From NCBI RefSeq assembly GCF_918797505.1, contig NC_092797.1, positions 45,854,157 through 45,918,156 on the forward strand: 64,000 nucleotides of DNA, read 5' to 3'. The translations under genes and the position numbers were made by a program. The stretch's first letter is position 1. Each line of letters opens with the position of its first letter. Shown one piece after another: positions 10,401-21,200 of the stretch. Source of the stretch: Bemisia tabaci. Taxonomy: Eukaryota; Arthropoda; Insecta; Hemiptera; Aleyrodidae. The notes beneath the pieces are model-generated. The model was not told the origin of the DNA and did not search any database. It worked only from the letters and a program-made list of their open reading frames with translations.

Positions 10401-13198
10401 AAAATGAAAAAATAATGAATTTGAATTGCTACTTTACTTGAAACCTTGTCACTTAAACACGTGTACTGTCGCGTTTCAAACGTGAAGAGATTGAAGAATC
10501 CAATGAACCTGTGAATTATGTGGCAAAATGTTATTTTATGGTTCCTGTTGAAACTTGCAACTACAACAAGGCATTGGACATTGCTAGGTCAAGATTTTTT
10601 CGTTTTGACAATCCATTCTTTAATTTTTAATCGAAGAAAATTTAAAGTTCCGTCAATCATAAAATGTCATGCAACTAGTTGACCAAAGGAAGAAAAAATG
10701 CCGTAAAATGACAGGACTCTTTTGTGAGAAAATTTATGAATATTTATTGCAATATTGCTTCATATCTATATGGCTCAGTGGCGTGGCGTGAATGATCGAT
10801 CAACGATATTTCTCCATTTGAAGCTATGGTAAAGAATCAATTATCAAGGTGTTCGCAGCGAACACCTTGATAATCATCGATCCTTTTCCATAGATTTAAA
10901 TTGCAGATCAATCGATATATCGCAAAGTACGCCACGCCACTGCGATGGCTGAAGTGCAAAACCACGCATATCTCATTGCGGGGTTTCAAAACGCGACTTT
11001 TTTATTGTTTAGACGAGAAACGATCCAACTTAAAGCCTGAACTTTGCCCAGAATATTCTCCTAGTAGAGGTGAAACATATGATGAAGCACATTAATCTCG
11101 GATCTTTGTGGCATTCGGTAGTTTCATTTTCCAAAGTCCCCAGTCGTCACCAAAATGTTAGAGGCAGGATCTCGATTTCCCTCTATCCTTATCCCAACCA
11201 CACTGGGGTAGTATACGTACCCAACAGCTCCCGCAGTTGCCTTGGTCGTAAATATGAGAAATACTGGCGCAATTGCTCCATTTTTTCCTGGCGTCAAACT
11301 CAGCCGGTGGATCAGCGCCTGAGTAAGGTTCTTCCACCTTATCCTTTGACTCGTTCCAAACGGGTGATCTCGATAAATCTTCTTCCGATTTACGGTGAGC
11401 CACAGCAAGTTGCTTTAAGTAACTTTCAGACACGCCGTCGGGGAAATTTTTTCCTGCCTACGTAACAGCAAAAAATGTACAGGAGAGGTATGATCTCACC
11501 TTTGACCGATGGATCAGGGTCCGAATTTCGTTGGCCAAGGTCGACTGCAAGGCGCGTCCCTAACCTCTAGATTCGGCTTTAAGGCTGGAAAATTATACTG
11601 TAGGCTTAAGCTTTACGCAGCTCTTTTTTGTAGAAGGTTCGAGCCATCCTTAGTTTCTCAAAGGTGCAAACTCTAAATCATCGATCCAATAAGAAGTCGA
11701 CTTATTACCTCAATTTGCGGCCTACCGCAAACCTGTCAACAAAATTCGGGCCCAGTTCTATTGAGCACAATTATGGAGTTGACTTTTAAAAGATGGGGTG
11801 ACCCGTAAAAATTAACAATAAAAACAACGAGCATTAAGGCCTCTTTAATCGCCGCAGAGATTTGTTTGTAGCGTATTTGTTTCATAATGTGCATTTTATC
11901 TATCTCGCTCTGGAAATCAAGATATTTCAAGTCAATAGAGATAAAACTCGAGGGTTTTTTTCATAATTTTTCATAATTTCCCACATAATTTTTAATACTT
12001 TTTTTTTCTTTCGCTTTCTGTTTCAGGTAAGAACGAATTTAGCGATCGCAATTTTGTCTGTAAGTTTTAACAATTGCACTGCTTCTAACCGCAGGTATGT
12101 CGTACCGTCATTTTTATCATAAGCAAAGTTTGTTGATAAAAAAGTCTGTTTCAGTCCCAGTGAGTGCACTATACTTATAATGAGAGGTTACCATTTAAGG
12201 ACTAGAGTTAGTTGAAAAATTGCGGTATGAGACATTTTGAGTAAATATTGTTTATGCGCACGTTTCACGGAGAAAATAATCTAACTCGGGTCCTAAATTC
12301 GCATTACCTTGATTTTGGGTCCGCATCCGTTGTACCTTCGCAGGACCATAGATTTAAGCAGGCCAAAGGCACTTACCCAAAATCTGACTGACGCCACTTG
12401 CTCTATTCCTCTAAACACGAGTGTATTCAAGCACTAGTTTTCTATTTTAACCACCCTTTTAAGTTTACATTTTCTTTAGGTATGATGGAAACTTTTATTA
12501 CCGTCCAAGACGACTGAACTCTGTTGATATAATCGATCATAGCGTCCTGATTTTTGAGACTAAGAGTTTCTGGATCGACTGACATAACTTCTCTTGCTGA
12601 CACTGGAGTACTCGCTAATAGAGTGAACATTCCCAAAAGCGTAATGGCCTTAAATAATTTCCACAGATAAATTGGTGGTCTCAAAACTGTATATCCTATG
12701 AAGACTTCACTGAAAGGAAAAAAAATACATTTTTGTGTTGAAAAACGTGCATTGGTGTAAATTGTAAAACATGTTGCGCTTAATGTAAGTTTCTCTACTT
12801 TTAAACATCAAATTCTTCCTGAGTGCAATAAAAGCCAGTGGAAACTTCCATAAAGTGTGAAAGAAAAATGGGGTTTTGTTTGGGTAGATATTCGTGTAGT
12901 TTCAAATCGAGATCACTGTCACTATCAACATATCGATGAAGCATCCTCTACTTTTGTCTGCATATAATTTAATAGATCCCTCCGATGGTTTAACCCAGGA
13001 GATTTTTGTTTTTAGTCGGGGGAGGAAAGGTCTCTTTGTAAGATTTTCAATTTTTCGTTTTCATTTTAGACTAATGAAGAATCCATTTTATGGTTGTATG
13101 CAAAATCTGCAGTTTTATTACGGATAGTTTTACTCATCAATATAAATTTCAAGTCACAAAAATTACGCACTATTCAAAACTTACCGGGAACGAATCAT
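7441..13198 (-). CDS. Cathepsin B-like cysteine protease, paralogue B (complete)
   Basis: Complete seven-exon cathepsin B. Exons: 13198-13185, 12709-12502, 11457-11221, 10394-10188, 9176-9017, 8265-8155, 7640-7441; 1137 nt, 378 codons plus TAA. Splice phases are 2,0,0,0,1,1, as in A and C. The start ATG is in a 14-base exon ending CCCG|GTAAGT that joins in frame to TTTCAG|TGAAGTC. The leader is long, about 42 residues, with its hydrophobic core at [10 protein letters not shown]. An internal ATG at 12630 would give a shorter 347-residue form. The propeptide starts near [20 protein letters not shown]. The mature enzyme keeps the oxyanion Gln and catalytic Cys ([10 protein letters not shown]), GCNGG, the loop CSHHM with both histidines, the catalytic His ([11 protein letters not shown]) and Asn (NSWNPEWGD). 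AATAAA on this strand lies at 7319-7314, about 120 nt past the stop. A leader exon may end at 13598 (TTG|GTACGT). Confidence 0.92.
7935..7962. repeat. Single arm of the ATGCTAAAAGGA repeat family
   Basis: ACGTATTTATGCTAAAAGGA followed by GCTATGTG matches one arm of the short inverted repeats at 13856-13923 and 26880-26963. The opposite arm is not seen here. It lies in the last intron of paralogue B. Confidence 0.5.
9578..9716. mobile_element. 139 bp inverted-repeat element (family with TGGACTACATTTTGCAATT ends)
   Basis: The left end TGGACTACATTTTGCAATTA pairs with the right end, inverted, and the match runs inward through GGAATCATAATTTCTGGCTCA. Other copies are at 50287-50428 and at 58936-60035, the latter split by a mariner-like insert. 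No coding capacity. Confidence 0.78.
10776..10942. mobile_element. hAT-type miniature element, copy 1
   Basis: Termini CAGTGGCGTGGC and GCCACGCCACTG form inverted repeats. The centre is the palindrome GGTGTTCGCAGCGAACACC flanked by matching arms. Flanking octamers ATATGGCT and CGATGGCT agree at six of eight bases, fitting a decayed 8 bp hAT target duplication. It interrupts a repeat whose end reads CGATGGCTGAAGTGCAAAAC. Lies in a paralogue B intron. Confidence 0.8.
10943..11012. repeat. End fragment of the CGATGGCTGAAGTGC repeat family
   Basis: CGATGGCTGAAGTGCAAAAC, then a CACG.ATATCTCATTGCGG segment, matches the ends of the element at 19682-19958 and of related pieces near 8690-8750 and 39474-39512. 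The neighbouring hAT-type element inserted at its edge. Confidence 0.55.
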
Positions 13199-13850
13199 TC
13201 TGGCAATATTTCGATGAAATTCTCCTTTCCGCTGCAATCTACCGTATAAGTATCGGAATCGAAGGCCAATAAATCACCAACTAGACCTTGAGATAATTGG
13301 TGATTCTAATCCAGATTTACGCCATTTCAGCACAAATTGTCATAAACTTGTTTAAATTGCAGGTTTGAAGAGAGGATCGTTCTCCCGTTAGACCCTCTCT
13401 CGGAGAAATACACGACAAACAAGCATCAGTCCGCGAATATAGGTGTACCAACAAGCATGTATTTGTAAAAAATTGAGACGATTCAGTGACAAATCATGTG
13501 GCAGTGCATACTGTGGCTTCCTCTCATTGCGCTGACTGAAAAGTAAGCGATAAATCAAGAAATCATTAACCAATCAAGGAAAGTCAGAATTACGTACCAA
13601 CGTAGTATTCGACATTTTCCGTGTAATCAATGGAGAATTTACACGCAAATTTTTTATTGCTTCATCTTAGAGTGCTTAAAGAGCTGATTTCTCAGTATTT
13701 TTTCAATTTTGCTCTGCTATGGGAAATGGCATCAAAATAGATTTAAAAGTGAAAAAATGCAACGCCTAGTGACGTCATCTGGTCACAATTCCCATTTGAA
13801 CACATGTATTTAGGTGGATCAGATAATTTTGCCACATCTTATCCTATAGT
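13199..13850. other. 5' region of paralogue B, homologous to the 5' region of C
   Basis: The minus-strand sequence upstream of B carries a conserved TTG|GTACGTAATTC site (exon side ending at 13598) that is also found upstream of C at 27640. This suggests a shared untranslated first exon. Flanking text such as ATTCAGTGACAAATCATGTG occurs in both places, so the duplication that made B and C included this region. Promoter elements were not identified. Confidence 0.5.
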
Positions 13851-13855
13851 TGGAC

Positions 13856-13923
13856 TATTTATGCTAAAAGGAACTATTTCACATGCAAACCCTATGTACA
13901 TCGTTCATTTTAGCATAAATACG
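13856..13923. repeat. Short inverted repeat, ATGCTAAAAGGAACTAT family
   Basis: TATTTATGCTAAAAGGAACT on the left pairs imperfectly with TTTTAGCATAAATACG on the right, leaving a short loop. It is the same family as the 26880-26963 element. Confidence 0.6.
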
Positions 13924-13950
13924 CCCAATTGTTCAATTTATGAACCAAGC

Positions 13951-14157
13951 ACCGAAAAAAATAATATGCTGTTTTAGCATCTAGGATGTCAAAAATGTGT
14001 CTGGTGATCCCAAGATGCTGCCTTTACTGCCCCCGCAGTTGAATGCGCATTCGCAGGATGTAAAATTAACTGCGGGAGCAGTAAAGACAGCATCTCGGGA
14101 TCACCAGACACATTTATGACATCCTAGATGCTAAAACAGCATATTATTTTTTTCGGT
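13951..14157. mobile_element. 207 bp foldback element
   Basis: ACCGAAAAAAATAATATGCT at the left end is the inverse of the right end. The match continues through GTTTTAGCATCTAGGATGTC, GTCTGGTGATCC and CAGTAAAG, so about 80 bp of each arm pairs. The loop carries the imperfect GCGCATTCGC. No coding capacity. Intergenic between B and C. Confidence 0.85.
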
Positions 14158-14565
14158 GAGGGTATTCTTGTGTTCAGATCACTCGGTGAGTTCCACTAAA
14201 ACGCAAAATTCGTCAAATTTTAGGCGCTTGCAAATTCTTCATTGGGTTCTAAATTCTGTTAGGTACCTGTTTGGGACCACGCTGACATAAAAATAAGACT
14301 ACCACGAGGGTGCTAGTCTAGAAATGCAGGTAATAAGCTATATTCAACATTCTTATTTGATTTCGCGGAATGGACTACCAGACAAAGTATTAATCAAATC
14401 ACTATACTGCAGTGCTAAGGAAGAACTCCGTGTGAACATTCGAGAGTTGCCAAATTTCCTCTGAAGACATATTTATTTCTGAGGTTAGTTTTGAATATTT
14501 TCCCCTGAAATTTTCAGAATATTTAGGCCATATTCTGAACAAAATTAACGGAGAAATTGAGGAGC

Positions 14566-14612
14566 ATTCCGGAAAAGGGGCACATACGCGTATGTGCCCT
14601 TTTTCCGGAAAT
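14566..14612. repeat. 47 bp near-perfect palindrome (collapsed terminal repeats)
   Basis: ATTCCGGAAAAGGGGCACAT then ACGCGT then ATGTGCCCTTTTTCCGGAAAT. The two halves match the two ends of the element at 15756-15988, so this looks like that element with its whole interior removed. A second copy is at 15184-15229. Confidence 0.75.
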
Positions 14613-15290
14613 GGCAGAAACGGATTCCTCGCATCCTAATGTACCAAGGTCCCGAGTTTTGGCTGTTTTTAAAACGCCTTCAAATGCGGCGTGATACCTC
14701 ACGCATTCCGGAGAGTTCAAATAGTTGTATCATTGCGCCGTAAGAATGTGACGGGACATTACAATTACAATAGCCTTCGTGCACGCTGGGCTTGTCGATT
14801 TCCTTCGACATTTTTGCAGTGGTGAATGCATAGCTGAATTGTACTCCAGCTAGAATTGTATTTATAGCAAATGTTTGATTTTTATACGTGGATTAAAAAT
14901 AAACAAGTGGTTAGAAATGAAAACAATATAATATGAACTATGCAAAACGATAATCCGGGTATCGGAACTTGGCTGTTTTTAAAACGCCTTCAAATGCGGC
15001 GTGATACCTCACGCATTCCGGAGAGTTCAAATAGTTCTATCATTGCGCCGTAAGAATGTGACGGAAGATTACACTTACAATAGCCTTCATGCACGCTGGG
15101 GTCGCTAGGCTTGTCGATTTCCTTCAACATTTTCGTAGTTGTGAATGCATAGCTAAATTGCGCTCCAGCTAGAATTGAAGAGCATTCCGGAAAAGGGCAA
15201 ATACGCGTATGTGCCGTTTTTCCGGAAATGACAGAAACGGATTCCTCGCATCCTAATGTACCAATGTCCCGAGTTTCAGCTTAATTGATC
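14613..15290. repeat. Repeat complex: duplicated segments in mirrored order
   Basis: Segment P (palindrome plus AACGGATTCCTCGCATCC) precedes segment Q (GGCTGTTTTTAAAACGCC to CCAGCTAGAATTG, about 14658-14857). After about 105 bp of other sequence Q recurs (about 14962-15176), followed by P again (15177-15285) with its palindrome at 15184-15229. Copies differ by scattered substitutions and a small insertion. Confidence 0.7.
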
Positions 15291-15755
15291 AATTTTTGGA
15301 GCTAAGAGACCAAATTTTGTGAGGCTAAGTCAGGTGTATTTCATCTATTTGCCCCTGGGTACGGTCGCCGCGACAAGACGTTGAGGAGATATAGCGCGCA
15401 GGTAGGCAGGCAGGCAGGTGATGGGTACTGATATAAGTAAGGATCCCTCAATACAGATGCATCGCACTGATTCTACTACCTAATGAATACAATATCATCG
15501 GGTTGCACTGATTGTCTACGCGTTGCACCGGTGACACGTGAAATTTTGCAATTATTAATGATTGAATTGGTAATGGTCTCTTGTGGGTTTGAATTTTTCG
15601 TTTTTTTGGCGTGTTTTGCTGTCTTTTTTATTAACGATGATCGAAAATGATCCACCCGCACGTTCGCGATCGAAATTATGATTCATTTTCGTTTAGAGAC
15701 TCGTTAAAGTCTTGAAAATTTAGCTTTGAAAGCCAAAACCTATAACCACCGGTCC

Positions 15756-15988
15756 ATTTCCGGAAAAAGGGCACATATAACGGAAAATGTTAAAAAAATC
15801 CTCCCACAACACGGAAAGAAGTGTAAGTTTTACCAATGGTCGTTATTCATTCTAGAGTGTATGAACGTTGATATGAGTGCCCCAGTTCCGATGCATGTCA
15901 TAATCAGTGCCCAGAAAGTAGGAATGAAAACTTCAAATGAGTTTTTCTCACAACTTGTTTTTTCGGTATGTGCCCTTTTTCCGGAAAG
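15756..15988. mobile_element. 233 bp element with ATTTCCGGAAAAAGGGCACAT ends
   Basis: About 22 bp terminal inverted repeats (TTTCCGGAAAAAGGGCACAT and ATGTGCCCTTTTTCCGGAAA) bracket unrelated internal sequence. Open frames inside have no recognisable family. Interior-less relatives are at 14566-14612 and 15184-15229. Confidence 0.65.
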
Positions 15989-16322
15989 CTCCTCAATTGG
16001 TACGCAAATATTCATGAACTTTCTTGAAAATGAGTGATTCGTCACGGGAAGTTCAGCAACGCCTGAAGGCTCACACGGCGTTTTCCCCTAGCACGGCAGT
16101 ATGTACCCCTCTTTTTCTTCAAAATCTAACGAGAAAAACGAATCGCACAACGGGATGTCCGTTAATCAACTTCCGAACAAGATACAGACGTTTACATTTA
16201 TCAATAGTTTAATGGCAAAAATACAAATGACATAATTTGTATAATCTAACTTCAATTTTATTTGTGGTAAAAACGTACTTGTTAATATCTCATTCGAGAG
16301 CTGATTTCCGAGCGTCCCGTTG

Positions 16323-16555
16323 CACAGTGGATCGAGTCAATGGGATAGGTCGGACAACATTTGGAAACTTTAAACGCTCATAACTCCGTTTTTACAAAAT
16401 TTTGAGGTTATAAAAGTGATTCCATTGGTTTTCTCGTGAAAGTTTCTTTAAGAGGCATCCCTCAAAATTTAAAATGTGGCGAATTAAAGATCAAAATTTG
16501 CAGTTTTAGTAAAGAATTTCAAGTCCGACCTCTCTGACTGACTCGATCCACTGTG
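16323..16555. mobile_element. 233 bp miniature element, CACAGTGGATCGAGTCA ends, copy 1
   Basis: Termini CACAGTGGATCGAGTCA and TGACTCGATCCACTGTG are perfect inverted repeats of 17 bp. A diverged full-length copy is at 44402-44634 with similar internal text (CCTCAAAATTTAAAATGTG here). I could not settle a target duplication. Confidence 0.8.
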
Positions 16556-18105
16556 CGTTCTAAGAATTATTTTCTACATAAGGTTTTGTAGAGAAAGCAT
16601 GTGACGTTTTCATCCAGTTTAGACTTCGTCTGGTCGCCTATTCTTTTCATCCATCGATTATGAAGGATTTATCGCAGAAACAACTTATGAGTTTTGCAGC
16701 ACTGATCAGATTGTGCAACTTTTTGCGTTCTTCAAAAACGTCCTATGGCTTCTCTTCAACATCTTACGTAGGAAACGAATCACACAATGAGAAGTTTAGA
16801 GATCACCTTAATAAGGTATTAATAGTAAGTATTTTTAGCACCGATAAAATGACAGTTAGATTAAACAAATGACGACATTTGTAGTGTTGCCATTTAACCA
16901 ATGGAAATTGTAAACATTCATATACCTACCCTGTTTTGGAGTAGATTCCAAGACTTCCTTCCCTTTGTCTGATTTGTTCCCTGAATGTTTTGAGGAGAAA
17001 ACATATTATCTAGCATTTCACGAAAAATTGCGTTTACGTGGTGATTTCATATGATAATGGGGCTCTCGTATGATCCTGGAGTTGCTCAATAAAAGGGTGG
17101 AACATTTGCAAATTTTAGCGAGGAACACGTTTTCGAGCTTAAAAAAGCTCGAAACAGCGTTTTTGACTGACTAAAAGGAGCTTAAAGTTGTGATGATGAG
17201 TAGAGCGTTTCTCATTGCGGCTTTATCCTTATGACGTCATAAAAGGATGTACGGGTAAAAAGGGGAGGGGGGAGGGGTAATACGGGTGTAATGAGGCTTA
17301 TTTATCATGGCCACTGTACGACCGGAATGTATATAAACAATCGCAAGTGAGAGTATCATGGTGGTCTATGATCCTTGTGACGTCACGAAATTTGTTAGCG
17401 CGATTTTCTTCCGTTTTAAAATGAACTTTCGGCAATTGAAAAGTCGTTTTCCCGACTAAAATTTGATTAAATGAAAAAAAGATAAAAGATGGGTTCCCTC
17501 ATTTTTTATGTTCTTAACGAAACTGAATTGAGAAAAAAATGTTCAACAGCCACATTATAAGGATACAGTCCCTACCTGAGAAATTCTGTTATTGGCTACG
17601 ATTCGAATGTTTTAACGAGGTTTAGCCGACTAACGATTTTTCACTCATTTTTTAGAGTGTTAGCGAGAATCTCAGTCGGGGAGAGTTCAGTGTGGACAAT
17701 GAGTCCCTGCCTAGATAGCCTCCGACCCTATCTATAACTGATAAGTTTCATGAGACGGGTGAGTTTGCAACTGCAATGTGCAATGCACACAGTACATACG
17801 TAATTGTTGAAGTTATGTCTTCTATTGCAATTCTGTAAAAATGCATTTTTTATGATTTTGTGAATGATGAAAAGAAGAAAAACGGTTTTTATTAGTTTAT
17901 ATTCATTACACATTTATTAATCCTTGTTCAAATGGGTATGGATCAACATACTTTCTGGAGAGGGGTCAGGAGAAAGATTTTTTTTCCGTCAGAAAGTTAA
18001 GTGACAAAATCTTATCACAACACAAATAGAAAATGCAAGGAGTATCCTGATACATGATTTGAACGAACTTAAGTCAAAATTAAACATTTTCAGAACGTAA
18101 ACATT
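16556..18105. other. Spacer between B and C with no recognised gene
   Basis: AT-rich spacer. It holds a small hairpin (TCGAGCTTAAAAAAGCTCGA at 17134-17153) and short open frames without recognisable families. Nothing else supported. Confidence 0.4.
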
Positions 18106-18111
18106 TTTATT
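18106..18111 (-). other. Candidate polyadenylation signal of paralogue C
   Basis: AATAAA on the minus strand, about 167 nt past the paralogue C stop. Could be chance in AT-rich DNA. Confidence 0.4.
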
Positions 18112-18277
18112 TTTGGAGGATGGTAGCTTGGGGTGGATACTTCATCCTCCAATTTTTATCATATCGTATTTCGATTGAAAATTGGGTACTTGAATTTAAT
18201 CAAAAGACCAAAAAATGTACGTTGTGAAAATAATGTATCCATAAGACGTGCATGCAGGGGTCACTCCTGAAGCATTG

Positions 18278-21200
18278 CTATTTCGGCTCAGCTGTGTCAA
18301 AACCATACTTCGATTCACACGAACATTCATCGACGAAGCTTTTTATTTTGAAGGTCCCGTGGTCTCCCCATTCGGGATTCCAGGAATTGGTGGCCAGCCA
18401 GTAGCCGTTGCCATAACCGACTATCCTTACAGCATGCCAGCCCACTGATTTACCGGTCGTATGGTGGTATATCCCTGAAAAAATCCACATCAATTTAGTT
18501 TTCTTTTAAATTTTAAGGAAAATCAGTTTGACATCATTGTAACAGTCTCACAAAATTAAAAAAAAAAAAAAAAAAAAAAAACACGTAAAGAATACTTTAA
18601 AATGGGAGCCAGCGCGAAACTCTTCCAAAATGTAATAACGTGTAATTTTAAACGATTTTCAGCGCAAATTGGGTAGTCATACCTTATTTGTCCAAGAAAT
18701 ATTGAGATAGAAAGGATTTGACTTGGACCTTCTCTCCCCAACGCCCTCCAACATTTGTGGAAGGAGGTCTGACATTTTAAGGAAAGATGTTCCACAACTA
18801 GGAAAATTCATAGAACATCCAAGAGTGCGGGAATGGGGAAATGGGGGCTTAAGGTTTTTCGACGGATGCCATTTTTTGTATCAGGGTGACGCGCGATGTA
18901 TCGCATCAATTCGGCCCATAATTTTGGCTACTTGTCATTTTTTACGAATTTTGAGATCGCACTTCTATTGTCATGAGACTACAGAATTCATGTACCAAAT
19001 TTGACAAAGAAATTCAACGTATTAAAGGCAGGGTTTTTTCAGAGGAAAAATATCGCATTCGGATCGAGTGCAGTTTCGATATCAGTATCGAATGCTGTAT
19101 TTTTCCTCTGAAAAAACCCTGCTTTTAATACGTTGACTTTCTTTGTCAAATTAGGTACATGAATTCTGTAGTCTCCTGACAACAGAAGTGCGATCTCAAA
19201 ATTCGTAAAAAATGACAATTAGCCGAAATTATGAGACGAATTGATGCGATATATCGCACGTCGCTCTAACACAAAAAATGGCAACCGTCGAATCACCTTA
19301 AATGTTTTGAATCGTGCTATTTTTTAGCTTCATTTTTGATGCCCTGAAGATGGGCTCAACCGACAAAAATAATTCGACTTTGAATATATCGTTCGCCGCG
19401 TTTAGAGAGATTATTCTGGTCTACAATAAAGCACCCGCATCTTGCGTGCTACTATCATTAATTAATATATTAATATATAAATAAATAAATAAATAAATAA
19501 ATGAGTAAAAGGTAAACCTAAATGCCAAACAGTAAGTACTCGTGTCTTGGTTTACCTTTTACTTACTTATATACAAGTAAAGTAAAAACGCATGAACACC
19601 ATTTAACTCATGTTTATTTTTAAGATTTAAATCTCACTCAGAAAATATTTTCTGTATTTAGTCCATCCCAACAGTCTGCAACATATCGATGGCTGGAGTG
19701 TGAGGCCACGTATCTCATGCCCGTTTGTGACGTTGCAGACTTCCGGTATTATACTTCATTTTTCCTCGGAAAACTAGTCAACGTAATTTCTTGAAAACTT
19801 CCTTGAATTTTCTTCTCTGTTAGTGTATAAATATTCCGTATAAATTTCAAGCTACTGAGTTGACTCGTTCCTCTTCGAAAATTCAACTAGGAGCGGAAAT
19901 TTTGAAACACCGCAACAGAGATACGTGGTGTCGCACTTGAGCCATCGATATATTGACGGCGAAAAGCAATAGGGGCGTATCTTAAATGCAAAAATTGAAG
20001 AGGACGAGGCTCTTGACCGGTGGGAAAACCATTGGCGCGGATCCAACAAATTGGCAACATTGTTATTTCCCTATTTAAACCTACGGAAATGTATCGATTC
20101 TTGGTGGGGCCAGGTGCTCCGACAAGAATCGATTATTCAACATTGGTTTAAATGGAGGAACTCCGGTGTTGCCAAATTGCTGGATCCGCCTCTGGAAAAC
20201 TGATTCAGATTGAATAAGCTCTTTTTCGTCTTGGCCTACAAGTCTCGATTTTGGAAGTTTGAAACAATTTTTTACCTGTTTTATACAGGTAGAAGTCTTC
20301 AAATACCTCAAAAGCCATCACAACCGGACCATAAGTACTTAGCTCTTTTTTGAGATCAGCAGCCTTTACATTGTATGCGCGTTTTCCTGGAATTAGTTAC
20401 TACTAATAGGTAAAACGGTTCCTAATTTTTAACAATTGAGAGGCTCGAAGGACAAGGCGCATGAGTGCAGTATTTGGTGTTTCGAAAAATACATATTTGA
20501 AGTTTCGAAATTACATGGATCCTCCCGGTTGAAAAAAAGCTCAGACTGACTTTTTGATGCCTAAAAATTGGAATTGGGAGTGAATTTTCATAGGATATGC
20601 ATTATGACTGGTTTTATTTTAAATCATCAATACCTAATTTTTTTCAAAAATTGCACATATGAGCCTTGTCCTTCAAGCTCCTCAGTTTTGACACCATATC
20701 TGCGGGCGAGGAAAGTCAAGCCTTACAAGAATCGAAGCGTATGTTTTTAGTACTTATTCAAATTCTCACAAATATTACTTCAAATGATTCTAAAAGGTTT
20801 GTTCCTTAATTTTACTTGTTACGTATCATTAAAGAGAAAGCCGAGCGTCCAAAAAAGCTTCTGTGGGTTTCCTGAGCTTTTAAATACACTAGGTAAGGAA
20901 AAACTAAAAACTACAACACTAAAAGCTATTTTGTATTAATTTCACAAAGTTCTACAAGAAAAAAAATGGAACAAGTTTTATAAATTAATTATTCTTAAAC
21001 GGAGAAAATACTCGTAACTTGAGCTATGGAGACGGCTCTTTTAACGATGCTATGCAAATCCATCTTCGTTTACAACAGTAATCAACAGCATAAATCTACT
21101 ATTAATTTTACAGCATCGATTTAAGTCGAGGGTGCGGTTTATATTCTTCACCTCATTTTTGCGATTGAATTTGCAAGAAAATAATCAAATTCTATATAAT

